Shown here in pieces: positions 45,275 to 56,117 of a stretch of 64,000 nt of DNA. Every line of letters begins with the position of its first letter. Position 1 is the first letter of the stretch. Source of the stretch: an uncultured Gammaproteobacteria bacterium (GTDB lineage Bacteria; Pseudomonadota; Gammaproteobacteria; Nitrosococcales; Methylophagaceae); contig CAJQLA010000008.1 of NCBI GenBank assembly GCA_905479075.1, positions 162,590 to 226,589 of the forward strand. Reading direction: 5' to 3'. The notes beneath the pieces are model-generated. The model searched no databases, was not told the origin of the DNA, and saw only the letters and a program-made list of their open reading frames with translations. Made by a program: the position numbers and the translations under genes.

Positions 45275-46117
45275 ATGTTATCTATGACTTGTTATGACCT
45301 CCACTCACACTCCAATGTTTCTGATGGATCATTGAGCCCGACAAACTTAGTAAAAAGAGCGGTTGATAAAGGTGTTGATGTATTAGCACTGACCGACCAC
45401 GATGGCACAGAAGGTATTGCTTTGGCAGCCAATGCAGCAAAAGAGATGCCACTCGACTTGGTCTCCGGTGTTGAAATATCTGTTTCATGGGGTAGCAATA
45501 CAGTCCATATCCTTGGCTTACGCATAGATCCACAGCAACTAGAACTGCAGCAGGGTTTGAAAACAATACGCGATTATCGCGTTGGCCGGGCTGAGGAGAT
45601 TGCACGTCGTTTACAAAAAGCGGGCATCGAGGGGGCATTAGAAGGAGCTAGTATTTATGCTTCAAAAGTCATGTTAGGGCGCCTGCATTTTGCTAAGTTT
45701 TTGGTAAACGCAGGTCATGCCAAAGATATCAATGATGTATTTAAACGTTTTATGGTGAGAAACAAACCAGGTTATGTGCCTGGCCAGTGGGCGAGTTTAG
45801 AGAACGCCGTAAGCTGGATCATTCAGGCTGGTGGTCAGGCTGTCATCGCTCATCCAGCGCGTTATAAAATGACGGCGACCAAATTGCGACGACTGCTCAC
45901 AGAATTTAAAGAACTGGGTGGAGTAGGTATAGAAGTCATTTCTGGGCGCCAGCATCCTGAAGAGATAAAGCGGTTAGCTTCATTAGCTAATGACTTTGAG
46001 TTATTTGCATCTTGTGGATCAGACTTTCACTCGCCTGATAACACTTGGGTGGAATTAGGTCGTTTAAATAGTATGCCTAATAGTGTCACTCCAATCTGGT
46101 TTAGTTGGCGTTCTTAA
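45275..46117 (+). CDS. rnm: PHP-domain 5'-3' exoribonuclease (RNase AM family)
   Basis: 280-residue PHP phosphoesterase like E. coli YciV/Rnm, which matures 5' ends of rRNA. Metal motifs: DLHSHSNVSDGSLSP, LTDHDGTEG, ISGVEIS-like VSGVEISV, AHPARYK and SCGSDFHSPD. ATG at 45275 or 45284 are both possible; neither has a strong ribosome site. Next to yciO, as in E. coli. Confidence 0.9.
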   Translation: MLSMTCYDLHSHSNVSDGSLSPTNLVKRAVDKGVDVLALTDHDGTEGIALAANAAKEMPLDLVSGVEISVSWGSNTVHILGLRIDPQQLELQQGLKTIRDYRVGRAEEIARRLQKAGIEGALEGASIYASKVMLGRLHFAKFLVNAGHAKDINDVFKRFMVRNKPGYVPGQWASLENAVSWIIQAGGQAVIAHPARYKMTATKLRRLLTEFKELGGVGIEVISGRQHPEEIKRLASLANDFELFASCGSDFHSPDNTWVELGRLNSMPNSVTPIWFSWRS

Positions 46118-46196
46118 ATCAGTTTTAAGCAGTTTAGTGCTGACTTGTGTATGATTGCTGCTGATATTTTGGTCTGAAGACATAGGTAAAGCCGCG

Positions 46197-46820
46197 ATGA
46201 GCCAGCTTTTTCATATCCACCCGGTAAACCCTCAAAAAAGGTTGATTACACAAGCATGCCAAATTTTACGTAAAGGTGGCTTGATTGTTTATCCCACGGA
46301 TTCTGGTTATGCCTTAGGCTGCCAAATTGGTGATAAATCGGCGATGGCAAAAATTCGTCGTATCCGAGAACTCGATGACGAACACAATTTCACTTTAGTG
46401 TGTCGTGACTTATCAGAAATCTCGACTTATGCCTTACTCAATAATGCGATGTATAGAATCATAAAGGTTCATACGCCAGGCGCTTACACATTTATTCTCC
46501 CCGCCACTAAAGAAGTACCACGACGGTTACAACATGCTAAGCGTAAAACAATAGGCTTGCGTATTCCCGATAATAAAATCGCCTTGGCTTTGCTGGAAGA
46601 ACTCAACGAGCCACTCATGAGTTCAACGCTAATCATGCCAGGTGAAGATGTCACGATGACGGACGCTATCGATATTGTTGATCGTATTGGTAGGCAAGTC
46701 GACTTAGTCATTGATGGCGACTTTTGTGGCAGTGAACCCACCACTGTAGTTGAATTTATTGATGATATTCCTGAAGTGGTACGTTTCGGTAGTGGTGACC
46801 CGACACCTTTCGAAATCTAA
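46197..46820 (+). CDS. yciO: YciO/YrdC/Sua5 family protein
   Basis: 207-residue YrdC-like fold. The N-terminus MSQLFHIHPVNPQKRLI closely matches E. coli YciO, which fixes the start at 46197 (AGGT upstream) over a longer frame from 46155. RNA/nucleotide pocket: GGLIVYPTDSGYALGCQIGD, RRIRELD, HTPGAYTFILPAT. YciO is a paralogue of TsaC; its own role is less clear than t6A synthesis. Confidence 0.92.
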   Translation: MSQLFHIHPVNPQKRLITQACQILRKGGLIVYPTDSGYALGCQIGDKSAMAKIRRIRELDDEHNFTLVCRDLSEISTYALLNNAMYRIIKVHTPGAYTFILPATKEVPRRLQHAKRKTIGLRIPDNKIALALLEELNEPLMSSTLIMPGEDVTMTDAIDIVDRIGRQVDLVIDGDFCGSEPTTVVEFIDDIPEVVRFGSGDPTPFEI

Positions 46821-46822
46821 CT

Positions 46823-47506
46823 ATGTTTGAAACAATCACCATTCTTATCCTATTGGCGATTTTCATATTGGTTTATGCAAGCCACAAGGCAGTGGTCATT
46901 GATTGGGGGGCATCGAGGTATGCAAATTGGCTAGATGGTTTAGTTCGGTTGATGTGTCGCCATATTCATCATTTACCACCGACGGTTATACCTTTACCAG
47001 AGAGCGGGCCTGCTATTGTGGTGGCAAATCATGTTTCTGGATTAGACCCATTCCTATTGATTGCGGCCAGTAAGCGGCCATTGCGTTTTTTAATTGCAAG
47101 AGAAGAGTATGAAAAGCCCGTTTTAAAGTGGCTTTTTAGAATGTCGGGCTGTATTCCGGTCGATCGCTCTACTAAACCTGGGAAGGCATTAAGGCAAGCT
47201 TTACGAGCTTTGAATGGAGGTGAAGTGATAGCCGTATTCCCTCATGGAAAAATTCATTTGGATACCGATCCACCCAGAAAATTAAAGGCAGGGTTTGCCT
47301 ATCTAGCTTCACGAACTCAAGCCAATATATATCCTGTTCGGATTGATGGTGTTGCTGTTGAGGGAAGCGTTGCTTTGGCGCCTTTTGTCCCAGGTAATGT
47401 GGTGCTTACTATTGCACCAACGTTGCAGTGTGAAATTGACCAGCTTAAAGCTTGTGTCAATGATGTTTCAGCTATTATTGAACGTATAGAAAACAGCGAG
47501 TCATAA
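46823..47506 (+). CDS. 1-acyl-sn-glycerol-3-phosphate acyltransferase family protein
   Basis: 227-residue PlsC-type acyltransferase with one N-terminal membrane helix (ITILILLAIFILVYAS). Motif I is NHVSGLDPFL (HX4D) and motif III region VFPHGKIHLD, where Pro-His-Gly stands for the usual PEGT, so the acceptor may differ from lysophosphatidate. Lies 2 nt after yciO and before clpB. Confidence 0.85.
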   Translation: MFETITILILLAIFILVYASHKAVVIDWGASRYANWLDGLVRLMCRHIHHLPPTVIPLPESGPAIVVANHVSGLDPFLLIAASKRPLRFLIAREEYEKPVLKWLFRMSGCIPVDRSTKPGKALRQALRALNGGEVIAVFPHGKIHLDTDPPRKLKAGFAYLASRTQANIYPVRIDGVAVEGSVALAPFVPGNVVLTIAPTLQCEIDQLKACVNDVSAIIERIENSES

Positions 47507-47515
47507 GTACCATTA

Positions 47516-47543
47516 CTTGATTTACTCAGAATCTACCCCATCT
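47516..47543 (+). promoter_or_regulatory. sigma-32 (RpoH) heat-shock promoter of clpB
   Basis: CTTGAT (47516-47521) and CCCCATCT (47536-47543) are separated by 14 bases, against the RpoH consensus CTTGAAA / CCCCATNT with 11-16 spacing. The -10 box is a perfect match. It lies 34 bases upstream of the clpB ATG. Confidence 0.85.
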
Positions 47544-47576
47544 ATAGATCACGTACATATTTAAGGGGATCTACGG

Positions 47577-50150
47577 ATGCAGTTTGAAAAATTAACCAGT
47601 AAATTTCAAGAAGCGTTTGCCGAAGCTCAAAGTTTATCAGTGGCTCACGATAATCAGTTTATTGAGCCAGTACACTTGATGCTCGCTTTACTGCAGCAGA
47701 CAGCTGGCACAGTGAAGCCATTATTGGCACAGTCAGGTGTCAATGTCGTTTCTTACCAAGCCGAGTTGGAACAGCAATTAGCGCGCCTGCCAAAAGTGGA
47801 AGGTGGTTCAGGCGAGTTACATATTTCAAATGAATTAAGTGGTTTGCTAAACCAAACAGAGAAGTTGGCTCAAAAACGTAATGATCAATACGTTTCAAGT
47901 GAATTATTTATTTTAGCACTAGCGGCTGATAAAAATAATTATGGTGAGTTATTGCGTAAGCATGGCGGTAACAAGCAAAAAATTAATGACATGATCGATA
48001 AAATACGTGGAGGAGAAAACGTGCAAGATCAAAATGCCGAAGAACAACGACAGGCATTAGAAAAATACACTATTGATCTGACCGAACGAGCTGAAAATGG
48101 CAAGTTGGATCCCGTGATAGGTCGTGATGATGAAATTCGTCGGACTATTCAAGTCTTACAACGGAGAACGAAAAACAATCCAGTTTTAATTGGTGAGCCA
48201 GGCGTCGGTAAAACAGCCATTGCTGAAGGCTTAGCGCAACGCATAGTCAATGGCGAAGTGCCAGAAGGTATGAAGCATAAAAGGCTATTATCACTGGATA
48301 TGGGTGCATTAATTGCGGGTGCTAAATACCGTGGTGAATTTGAAGAGCGCTTAAAAGCAGTACTCAAAGATCTGTCTAAACAAGAAGGCCAGATCATTTT
48401 ATTTATTGATGAAATACACACCATGGTCGGCGCAGGTAAGGCTGAAGGCTCTATGGATGCTGGGAATATGCTAAAACCAGCCCTAGCTAGAGGTGAGTTA
48501 CATTGTATTGGTGCGACAACATTGGATGAATATAGGCAGTATGTTGAGAAAGATGCTGCTTTAGAAAGACGCTTCCAGAAAGTGTTAGTAGGCGAACCGA
48601 GTGTAGAAGACACCATCGGAATCCTGCGTGGTCTTAGTGAGCGCTATGAAGTACACCATAATGTAGATATAACTGATCCAGCCATTGTGGCAGCCGCAAC
48701 CTTATCTCATCGTTATATTAGCGATCGGATGCTGCCTGATAAAGCAATTGACTTGATTGATGAGGCGGCCAGTCGCATCCGAATGGAGATGGATTCTAAG
48801 CCAGAGTCAATGGATAGGATGGATCGTCGTTTAATTCAATTGAAAATTGAACAGATAGCGCTTAAAAAAGAATCAGATGATGCTTCTAAAAAACGACTCA
48901 AAACATTGGAAGATGAAATTTCAGCACTTGAACGTGACTCAGCAGACTTAGAAGAAATCTGGAAATCAGAAAAAGCCATGATGCATGGCAGTCAGGATAT
49001 CAAAGGTAACTTGGAAAAAGCGCGGATGGAGTTAGAAGCCGCTAACCGTAATGGTGATTTAACCAAAATGTCAGAATTGCAATATGGCACGATTCCAGAG
49101 CTTGAGAAGCAGTTAGAAATGGCAGCAGATGCTGAAACACAGGACTTTACATTGCTTCGTAATAAAGTGGGGGAAGAAGAAATTGCAGAAGTTGTCTCTA
49201 AATGGACGGGTATTCCAGTCGCAAAAATGCTGGAAGGTGAGCGAGATAAATTATTGAAGATGGATGAGGCCCTGCATCAACGTGTTGTAGGTCAACAAGA
49301 AGCGGTAACTTCGGTATCTAATGCAATACGGCGCTCAAGAGCAGGACTGTCAGATCCTAATAGACCTAATGGTTCATTCTTATTTCTTGGACCAACAGGG
49401 GTTGGTAAAACAGAATTATGTAAGGCATTAGCAACATTTTTATTTGATACTGAAGAGTCGATGGTTCGAATCGATATGTCTGAGTTTATGGAAAAACATT
49501 CTGTTGCTAGATTGGTCGGTGCACCCCCGGGTTATGTTGGCTATGAAGAAGGGGGCTATTTAACTGAGGCCGTACGTCGCAAGCCGTATTCGGTTATTTT
49601 GTTGGATGAAGTCGAAAAAGCCCATCAAGATGTCTTCAATATCTTATTGCAGGTTTTGGACGATGGTCGTTTAACAGATGGTCAAGGACGTACTGTTGAT
49701 TTTAGAAATACCGTTATTGTGATGACGTCGAACTTAGGTTCAAATGTCATTCAAGAATTGGCAGGTGATGAACATTATGATGAGATGAAATTAGCGGTGA
49801 TGGAGATTGTTGCCCAGCATTTTAGGCCCGAATTTATTAATCGCGTTGATGATGTCGTTGTCTTCCATCCACTGCAACGTGAGCAAATTCATGCGATCGC
49901 ACAAATTCAGTTAGAAGGATTGAAGCAACGACTACTTGAGCATGATATGGGATTTGAAATCACCGAAAGTGCACTAGATAAAGTTGCTGAGGCTGGTTTT
50001 GACCCTGTTTATGGTGCAAGGCCGCTGAAAAGAGTTATTCAGCAACAAATTGAAAATGAACTGGCACAAAAATTATTGTCGGGTCACTTCAAAGCTGGAG
50101 ATACGATTAAGATAGATTTAATCGATGACCAGTTAGTGTTTTTAAACTGA
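47577..50150 (+). CDS. clpB: ATP-dependent disaggregase ClpB
   Basis: Hexameric AAA+ unfoldase (857 aa) that rescues aggregated protein with DnaK. Clp N-domain ~1-145; NBD1 with Walker [14 protein letters not shown] (~205) and Walker [10 protein letters not shown]; the coiled-coil middle domain ~410-525 distinguishes it from ClpA/ClpC; NBD2 with [13 protein letters not shown] (~605) and [11 protein letters not shown]. The ClpP-binding loop is absent, as expected. ATG at 47577 has AAGGGG upstream. Expression should be heat induced (see sigma-32 promoter). Its 3' end overlaps the convergent GGDEF-EAL gene by 9 nt. Confidence 0.98.
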   Translation: MQFEKLTSKFQEAFAEAQSLSVAHDNQFIEPVHLMLALLQQTAGTVKPLLAQSGVNVVSYQAELEQQLARLPKVEGGSGELHISNELSGLLNQTEKLAQKRNDQYVSSELFILALAADKNNYGELLRKHGGNKQKINDMIDKIRGGENVQDQNAEEQRQALEKYTIDLTERAENGKLDPVIGRDDEIRRTIQVLQRRTKNNPVLIGEPGVGKTAIAEGLAQRIVNGEVPEGMKHKRLLSLDMGALIAGAKYRGEFEERLKAVLKDLSKQEGQIILFIDEIHTMVGAGKAEGSMDAGNMLKPALARGELHCIGATTLDEYRQYVEKDAALERRFQKVLVGEPSVEDTIGILRGLSERYEVHHNVDITDPAIVAAATLSHRYISDRMLPDKAIDLIDEAASRIRMEMDSKPESMDRMDRRLIQLKIEQIALKKESDDASKKRLKTLEDEISALERDSADLEEIWKSEKAMMHGSQDIKGNLEKARMELEAANRNGDLTKMSELQYGTIPELEKQLEMAADAETQDFTLLRNKVGEEEIAEVVSKWTGIPVAKMLEGERDKLLKMDEALHQRVVGQQEAVTSVSNAIRRSRAGLSDPNRPNGSFLFLGPTGVGKTELCKALATFLFDTEESMVRIDMSEFMEKHSVARLVGAPPGYVGYEEGGYLTEAVRRKPYSVILLDEVEKAHQDVFNILLQVLDDGRLTDGQGRTVDFRNTVIVMTSNLGSNVIQELAGDEHYDEMKLAVMEIVAQHFRPEFINRVDDVVVFHPLQREQIHAIAQIQLEGLKQRLLEHDMGFEITESALDKVAEAGFDPVYGARPLKRVIQQQIENELAQKLLSGHFKAGDTIKIDLIDDQLVFLN
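48008..48023 (+). promoter_or_regulatory. internal ribosome site and GTG start for short ClpB
   Basis: GGAGGAGAAAAC followed by in-frame GTG at 48021, codon 149 of clpB (within GGENVQDQN). E. coli clpB is also re-initiated at GTG codon 149 to make the short form lacking the N-domain, and the position is identical here. Confidence 0.8.
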
Positions 50151-52322
50151 GTCAGTTGATGGAAAGGCGCTTTCTTCAATCGCCTTTCCATTATTAAATA
50201 CAGATGGTGAATTATCATAATTAGGTTCCAGCATAGGTTTCCCGATGTGGTAGCCCTGACCATAATCAATACCAAACTTAGCCAACAAGTTAAGTGTTTT
50301 TTCACTTTCGACAAATTCGGCAATGGTCTTCTTACCCAGTCCTTTTGCAACATCAGCTAGGGCTTTAACGAATAATTGATCTGCTTCATTATTTTCAAGG
50401 TTTCGGATGAAAATGCCATCGATTTTAATAATGTCGACAGGAAGTTCACGCATATAATTAAATGAAGAGAAGCCAACACCAAAATCGTCTAGTGCAAATT
50501 GACAACCAAGTGCTTTGATAGCTGTCATCATTTTCTTCGCCTGCTGGAGATTGGATACGGCTGCAGTTTCAGTTACTTCAAAAATAAGCCCGCGTGGATC
50601 GACTTCTGATTCCTTAATAAATTGTTTTAACAATGGGATTAGAAGTGGATCATCAACAACAGAACCCGATAAATTAATGGCAAACTTGGCTGAAATCCCT
50701 TTTTTCTGTAAGTTTGCTAATTTGATAATACCGCGCTGTAACACAAAGTGATCTATGCGGTGAATAAGACCGACTTCTTCGGCAATTTCAATAAACTTGC
50801 CTGGCATGCTGATTTTGCCACTTTTGGGATCGCGCATACGAATAAGAATTTCGTAATGAGTCACTTGCGCTTTTGCAATATCCATGATGGGTTGGTAATT
50901 GAGAATGAAATTATTATTCTCTAGCGCGTTTTCAATTTGATGTTTCCAATAAACGCGAGTTTCTAATTGTTCTTGAGTATTATCGTCTGGTGAGAAGGTA
51001 TGGAACCGACTTTTCCCTTGCGATTTGGCACGGTACATAGCCAAATCTGCGAAACCAAGTAATTCATGAATATCAGCATCGTGCAAGGGATAATGGACAA
51101 TCCCAATACTGGTGGAGACTTTATGTTTTACAGCGCCATAAGATAATTCAATTTTGGCTAATTCATCGATGATTTTCTGAGCAAACACTTCTGCGCCCTC
51201 AACATCACTTTCTGGCATAAGAACAGCAAATTCATCACCACCCAGGCGGGCAACAAGATCTGTAAATCGAGTGGTGCTATTTAGCGTTTTGGCAACAGAT
51301 TGTAGTAACTCATCACCAGCGCGATGACCACTGGTATCGTTAATATCTTTAAATTGGTCTAAATCAAGAAAAAGAAGACTATTATGATGCTTGTAACGTA
51401 CCGCTGCTTGTAGAGATTTTTCAAATTCTTCAGTAAATTTTCTACGGTTACATAAGTCAGTGAGCGGATCGTGTTCAGCTAACCAGACAACGCGTTTATC
51501 TGCTTCAGTTTTTTCTGTCATATCTAGACCAACAGATAAAATAGCAGCATTTTGTTTAGAATTATCAATGCGCGAATGGAGCCAAGATATTTGTTTGATA
51601 TGTCCTTGAGCATCAATCAGTTCGGCATCTTGCTGGCCGATATGCATGTTGCCTTCAAGGAGTTCTTTAAATAGCATTTGAGCTTCAGTCCAGTTCCCGG
51701 CGGGAAACATTCTAGCAACATCACTACTTAATATTTCAGACTCTTTGTAGCCTGTGACTTTTTCACCATAATCATTGAATAATGTAATCTCAAAATTCTC
51801 ATCGATGGTCAGTACGATAAGTTGGGCTGTGTCTAAAAGACTTTTAATAAAATCACGCTCTTGCTGTAATTCTTCATTTTTAGAATGAATTGATTGACTA
51901 CGATGACTGACGTCAGTATCTAATTTCTGCAATAAATTGGTGAGTTGGTAGGTAGCAAACTGCAGCTGATTGATCTCCTGATGTTTCGAAGAACCAGCTA
52001 CCTGATTAAATATCGTTTTTGCATCGTCGTATTTTTTTGATGAGAGCAAAGGCATCGCATGGGTAATTTGCTCAAGATTGTTGAGCGGTTTTGAAAGCTC
52101 TATATAACTTCGTATGGAAAACAGCAGGGCGAATATGACAAGCAATATTAACGCGATGGAATGGTAGAGGATAAGTTCTGACTCTGGAATTTGAACAAGT
52201 TCAAGTTTGCTATAAACAATATAGGCTGATGCCAGAATAGTGATGAAGCCGGCTAGTACTATACTGGTAAAAGTATTGACAGCCGATTGCCATTGCAGGC
52301 TGTTACGCGATATCTTAGCCAT
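50142..52322 (-). CDS. membrane PAS-GGDEF-EAL signalling protein
   Basis: 726-residue c-di-GMP enzyme. Two N-terminal membrane helices (~15-35 and ~55-75) flank a short periplasmic loop; then a PAS domain (~150-275, [17 protein letters not shown]), a GGDEF domain with intact GGDEF and an RFTD inhibitory site five residues before it, and an EAL domain (~465-710) with EIL in place of EAL and intact [17 protein letters not shown] and KIDG. Both activities are possible. A TTG frame starts at 52343, but ATG at 52322 is more natural. Confidence 0.88.
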   Translation of the reverse strand: MAKISRNSLQWQSAVNTFTSIVLAGFITILASAYIVYSKLELVQIPESELILYHSIALILLVIFALLFSIRSYIELSKPLNNLEQITHAMPLLSSKKYDDAKTIFNQVAGSSKHQEINQLQFATYQLTNLLQKLDTDVSHRSQSIHSKNEELQQERDFIKSLLDTAQLIVLTIDENFEITLFNDYGEKVTGYKESEILSSDVARMFPAGNWTEAQMLFKELLEGNMHIGQQDAELIDAQGHIKQISWLHSRIDNSKQNAAILSVGLDMTEKTEADKRVVWLAEHDPLTDLCNRRKFTEEFEKSLQAAVRYKHHNSLLFLDLDQFKDINDTSGHRAGDELLQSVAKTLNSTTRFTDLVARLGGDEFAVLMPESDVEGAEVFAQKIIDELAKIELSYGAVKHKVSTSIGIVHYPLHDADIHELLGFADLAMYRAKSQGKSRFHTFSPDDNTQEQLETRVYWKHQIENALENNNFILNYQPIMDIAKAQVTHYEILIRMRDPKSGKISMPGKFIEIAEEVGLIHRIDHFVLQRGIIKLANLQKKGISAKFAINLSGSVVDDPLLIPLLKQFIKESEVDPRGLIFEVTETAAVSNLQQAKKMMTAIKALGCQFALDDFGVGFSSFNYMRELPVDIIKIDGIFIRNLENNEADQLFVKALADVAKGLGKKTIAEFVESEKTLNLLAKFGIDYGQGYHIGKPMLEPNYDNSPSVFNNGKAIEESAFPSTDSV

Positions 52323-52392
52323 GTCTATACATAGTGTTTCCAAGCTACATTATTAAGGGATTATGTCATATCCGACTATAAACACAATGATT

Positions 52393-53238
52393 TTATCGAT
52401 GTTCTCCTCGCGACACTTTCATTAACACCCAATCTAGAGCGAGATGAGGCAAAACACGTTTTAGTGTGGCAAACAAATAGGTAGGGAAAGTGACATAATA
52501 GCGAGGTTTTGCCCGTTTACTTTCTATAGCATGTAATAACTTAGTAACAACCGCTTCTGGCGGTAAGGTAAATGGAGCGCTGGGTCCTTGCTTTGTTAGA
52601 CGTTGCTCCATCGCTTTGTAAGTTACTCTGTGAGCACTATTTTCTGCGTTTATATTGTTTTGATATTGTTTAAAAGCATTAGCACGGAACTGGCTGATGA
52701 TAGGCCCTGGTTCAATTAGGCTGATTGAAATGTCGCTACCCACGAGCTCTTGTCTCAATGTGTCAGCCAAGCCTTCTAATGCATATTTGCTGGCATTATA
52801 AGCGCCACGATAGGCCATAGAAATAATGCCTAATACCGAGCTGTTATAAATGATTCGACCGCCTTTAGTTTGCTGGTGACGCATATGGGCAATGGCTAAA
52901 TTAGTTAACTCTTGGGTACCAAATACATTGGTTTCAAATTGTTTTCGTAAAACTTCTCGACTTAGATCTTCTACAGCGCCGGGTTGACCGTAAGCAGCAT
53001 TATTGAACAAGACGTCCAATTGCTGATCAAACTGCTCTATGATCTTGTCAAAAGCCAGCTTGATTTCATCGCTATTGTCTAAATCAAGCTGAATACATTT
53101 GATGCCAAGTTCTTTAATATGTTGCTCGTCTTGATCTGTGCGAACAGTCGCAATGACATTATAGCCTTTTTTATGCAAAATGACAGCGGCTGAGTAGCCA
53201 ATACCTGTTGAGCAGCCTGTAATGAGGACATTTTTCAC
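52393..53238 (-). CDS. short-chain dehydrogenase/reductase
   Basis: 281-residue classical SDR. Cofactor loop VLITGCSTGIGYSAAVIL, NNAAYGQ, catalytic Ser in IIYNSSVLGI and YNASK. The absence of a charge at the position before Gly-rich strand end gives no firm NAD or NADP choice. A C-terminal amphipathic stretch (ATLKRVLPHLALDWVLMKV) may touch membrane. Substrate unknown. Confidence 0.88.
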   Translation of the reverse strand: MKNVLITGCSTGIGYSAAVILHKKGYNVIATVRTDQDEQHIKELGIKCIQLDLDNSDEIKLAFDKIIEQFDQQLDVLFNNAAYGQPGAVEDLSREVLRKQFETNVFGTQELTNLAIAHMRHQQTKGGRIIYNSSVLGIISMAYRGAYNASKYALEGLADTLRQELVGSDISISLIEPGPIISQFRANAFKQYQNNINAENSAHRVTYKAMEQRLTKQGPSAPFTLPPEAVVTKLLHAIESKRAKPRYYVTFPTYLFATLKRVLPHLALDWVLMKVSRGEHR

Positions 53239-53296
53239 ACTGTTATTTCCGAGTCTATTTAGGTAATCAATAAATGTTTTAACTCAACAATCTACG

Positions 53297-53956
53297 TCAA
53301 GTCTGATTACCGTCATTATTCGGTAATGGTGTGGGCTTGAATTCCTCGGGTCTAGGTGGTTCGCATAGTCCTAACCAACTACCAATGCGGCGAAATAGTA
53401 GTTTGATCAGTCTCCACAAGCGTGGAATTAACCAAATCATTAAAATGATAAAGGCAACAAGGCCAATAATGAATAAAACTGGGTGATTAAGTGCAGCCCA
53501 TAAACCACCAATCACGAGTAAGTCTTCACTAATAGACGCTGTCCAATTGCTCACTGGTTCTGGTGAGGTGTTAATCAACAAACGGGTTCCTGCTTTAGTA
53601 GTATGACTACCTGCCGCTAGCGCTCCACCTAAAAGCGCAGTCGTTAATTCGATAGCCGGTGTCACGTCCCCGACAGCACTGGATGCCAACATAGCGCCAG
53701 CAGGAATACGGATAAAGGTATGAATTGAATCCCAACCTGAATCAATGCCGGGAATTTTATCGGCAAAAAACTCCACGCAATACATAAAGCCTGCTGCCGT
53801 CATCACCATAGGGTTAGCAACCACTTCCAGTTCAGGTGGTAAGTCAATGTTACCAGTAAGGGACATATAGCCGAGCATAAACAGTGTGGCATATAAATTA
53901 ATACCACTAGCCCAAGCCGCACCCATACTCAGTGCAATTACACTTACTGCGTCCAT
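53297..53956 (-). CDS. DUF4126 family membrane protein
   Basis: 219-residue protein with about five membrane segments. The DUF4126 pattern shows in [34 protein letters not shown] and [17 protein letters not shown]. Function unknown; short proline-rich C-terminal tail. Divergent from the Nif3-like gene by 57 bases. Confidence 0.83.
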   Translation of the reverse strand: MDAVSVIALSMGAAWASGINLYATLFMLGYMSLTGNIDLPPELEVVANPMVMTAAGFMYCVEFFADKIPGIDSGWDSIHTFIRIPAGAMLASSAVGDVTPAIELTTALLGGALAAGSHTTKAGTRLLINTSPEPVSNWTASISEDLLVIGGLWAALNHPVLFIIGLVAFIILMIWLIPRLWRLIKLLFRRIGSWLGLCEPPRPEEFKPTPLPNNDGNQT

Positions 53957-54013
53957 ATATTTAGTCCTCAGTTTGTTATAGTAGCAACTTTAATGATTGT
54001 CGGATCTAATGAG

Positions 54014-54772
54014 ATGATAACCCGAACGGAATGCCTATCCTATCTTGAGACACTTTTGGAGCCGATACGGTTCCATGATTATTGTCCAAATGGACTACAA
54101 GTGGCGGGCGCTGAAGAGGTGAATTCAGTGGTTACAGGCGTGACGGCAAGTCAAGCTTTGATTGATGCAGCAGTGGATATAAGTGCTGATACTATTTTAG
54201 TCCATCATGGTTATTTTTGGCGCGGAGAAGACCCGCGCGTTATAGGTCTAAAACAACGCCGACTAAAACAATTATTGCTTAATGATATTAACTTAATTGC
54301 TTATCATCTACCGCTAGATGCTCATCCAGCTTTAGGTAATAATGCACAGCTAGCGCAACTACTTGAGATAGAAGTGGATGGTCGCATCTCGGGAACAGGT
54401 GATCCTGCTATAGCGATGTGCGGTTGTTTGCAAGAACAGAAAACAGTACCGGCTTTTACTGACCAACTAAGACAAGTGTTAGGACGTGAACCGATGGTGA
54501 TTCAAGGGCATAATAGACCTATTACTACTATTGGTTGGTGTAGTGGTGCTGCTCAAGGTTATATTGAGCAGGCGGCAGAATTGGGGTTGGATGCTTATTT
54601 AAGTGGTGAAGTTTCGGAGCAAACCGCTCATTTAGCAAGAGAGCTAGGTATCAATTATTTTGCTGCGGGACATCATGCAACAGAGCGTTATGGTGTTGCA
54701 GCATTAGGCGAGCATTTAGCACAGCAATTTAGTGTCAATCATCAATTTATTGATATTGATAACCCAGTGTAG
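54014..54772 (+). CDS. Nif3-like dinuclear metal centre protein (YbgI family)
   Basis: 252-residue Nif3/YbgI-type protein, a toroidal hexamer with two metals per subunit in known structures; function in vivo not settled. Metal residues: VHHGYFW (HH), [13 protein letters not shown] and, late, [13 protein letters not shown] at 54014 is preferred (GGA upstream); another in-frame ATG at 53993 would add seven residues. Confidence 0.9.
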   Translation: MITRTECLSYLETLLEPIRFHDYCPNGLQVAGAEEVNSVVTGVTASQALIDAAVDISADTILVHHGYFWRGEDPRVIGLKQRRLKQLLLNDINLIAYHLPLDAHPALGNNAQLAQLLEIEVDGRISGTGDPAIAMCGCLQEQKTVPAFTDQLRQVLGREPMVIQGHNRPITTIGWCSGAAQGYIEQAAELGLDAYLSGEVSEQTAHLARELGINYFAAGHHATERYGVAALGEHLAQQFSVNHQFIDIDNPV

Positions 54773-54792
54773 ATAAAAGCGATAAAACGAAC

Positions 54793-56115
54793 ATGGATTT
54801 GATAAGTAAACTGAAGCACTTTTTTCAGATAGGCCTCTGGCAAGAATCTGTAGAAAAGTCGAATGCCGTTAAACAAGGCTTTGTTAACACGTTGAGAGTG
54901 AGCTATATCGTTATACGTGAGCTGGCAAAAGGTGAGCTAAATTTACGTGCAATGAGCTTAGTCTTTACTACATTGTTATCTTTGGTTCCTTTGATAGCAG
55001 TGGCCTTCTCAGTATTAAAAGCGTTTGGTGTGCATAATCAGATTGAACCCTTTTTATTGGGTGTATTAGAACCTTTGGGGCCAAAAGGACCAGAGCTTAC
55101 CGCTAATATTATTGGCTTTGTCCAAAACGTCAAAGTAGGTGTATTAGGTTCTGTAGGTGTGGCTATGTTGTTTTACACCATTATTTCTTTAATACAAAAA
55201 ATTGAACATGCGTTTAACTTTGTTTGGCGGGTAAAAAGAGCAAGAACATTGGCAAGACGCTTCACAGATTATTTGAGTGTAGTGATGATTGGCCCTGTTT
55301 TAGTTGTGGCTGCATTGGGTGTGGCAACAACAGTGCTTAATCATAATGTTGTTATGACAATCCAATCTATTGAGCCTTTTGGTACCTTGATTTGGACGGC
55401 CACTAAACTGCTGCCCTATTTAATGATTATTATTGCTTTTACCTTTCTATATAAATTCATCCCGAATACTACTGTTAAATTTGGCCCAGCGTTAATAGGC
55501 GCTACTGTAGCAGGTGTATTGTGGATAACTATCGGAACCATGTTTGCTTCTTTTGTCGCTTCATCGTCAAACTACACTGCGATATATTCAAGCTTTGCCA
55601 TCCTGTTTTTCTTTATGATATGGCTTTATTTAGCCTGGTTTATTTTGCTAACAGGCTCTCAGGTGGCTTTTTATTTACAACATCCAAAGCTGGTTAGTTT
55701 TGATGATAAGTATCAATTAAGCCCACGCTTAAGAGAAAAAGAAGGCCTTGGTTTAATGGCGGTCATTGCCAATCAATTTCATCAGCAGCAGACCGCGTTT
55801 AACATCGATCAACTTGAAGATAAAACAGGTTTGACGACGGATGTTTTGCAAGAGTTATTAATGATTTTTGAGCAAGCTGGCTTGCTGGTGGAACTGACAG
55901 GTGAAGAACAGCGTTACCAACCAGCACAGGATATTGCAGAGATAAAAGTTAGTACCATTATAGAATGCTTACGACGAGCAGATGAGCAAGCAGAACTCGA
56001 TGCAAAAACAAAAGTACCTCAACATGTGCAGCAAGTAATTCATAATCTAGATCAGGTGCGTCATGAAACATTGGCAGATATGACTTTACGCGAATTGATT
56101 ACAAGTGAAGCCTAA
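54793..56115 (+). CDS. YihY/BrkB family inner membrane protein
   Basis: 440 residues: six membrane helices in ~45-295 (RAMSLVFTTLLSLVPLIAVAFS, VGVAMLFYTIISLIQKIEHAFN, SSFAILFFFMIWLYLAWFIL) followed by a cytoplasmic winged-helix-like tail (~310-430, LEDKTGLTTDVLQELLMIFE). The old name RNase BN for this family is mistaken. Lies 20 nt after the Nif3-like gene. Confidence 0.9.
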   Translation: MDLISKLKHFFQIGLWQESVEKSNAVKQGFVNTLRVSYIVIRELAKGELNLRAMSLVFTTLLSLVPLIAVAFSVLKAFGVHNQIEPFLLGVLEPLGPKGPELTANIIGFVQNVKVGVLGSVGVAMLFYTIISLIQKIEHAFNFVWRVKRARTLARRFTDYLSVVMIGPVLVVAALGVATTVLNHNVVMTIQSIEPFGTLIWTATKLLPYLMIIIAFTFLYKFIPNTTVKFGPALIGATVAGVLWITIGTMFASFVASSSNYTAIYSSFAILFFFMIWLYLAWFILLTGSQVAFYLQHPKLVSFDDKYQLSPRLREKEGLGLMAVIANQFHQQQTAFNIDQLEDKTGLTTDVLQELLMIFEQAGLLVELTGEEQRYQPAQDIAEIKVSTIIECLRRADEQAELDAKTKVPQHVQQVIHNLDQVRHETLADMTLRELITSEA

Positions 56116-56117
56116 GG

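Noticed and set aside
45282..45638. Antisense frames within the PHP gene
   Set aside because: Two overlapping minus-strand frames mirror the rnm coding sequence; no family resemblance.
48149..48616. 155-codon antisense frame within clpB
   Set aside because: It lies wholly inside the conserved NBD1 coding sequence and reads as a shadow ([12 protein letters not shown]); no ribosome site.
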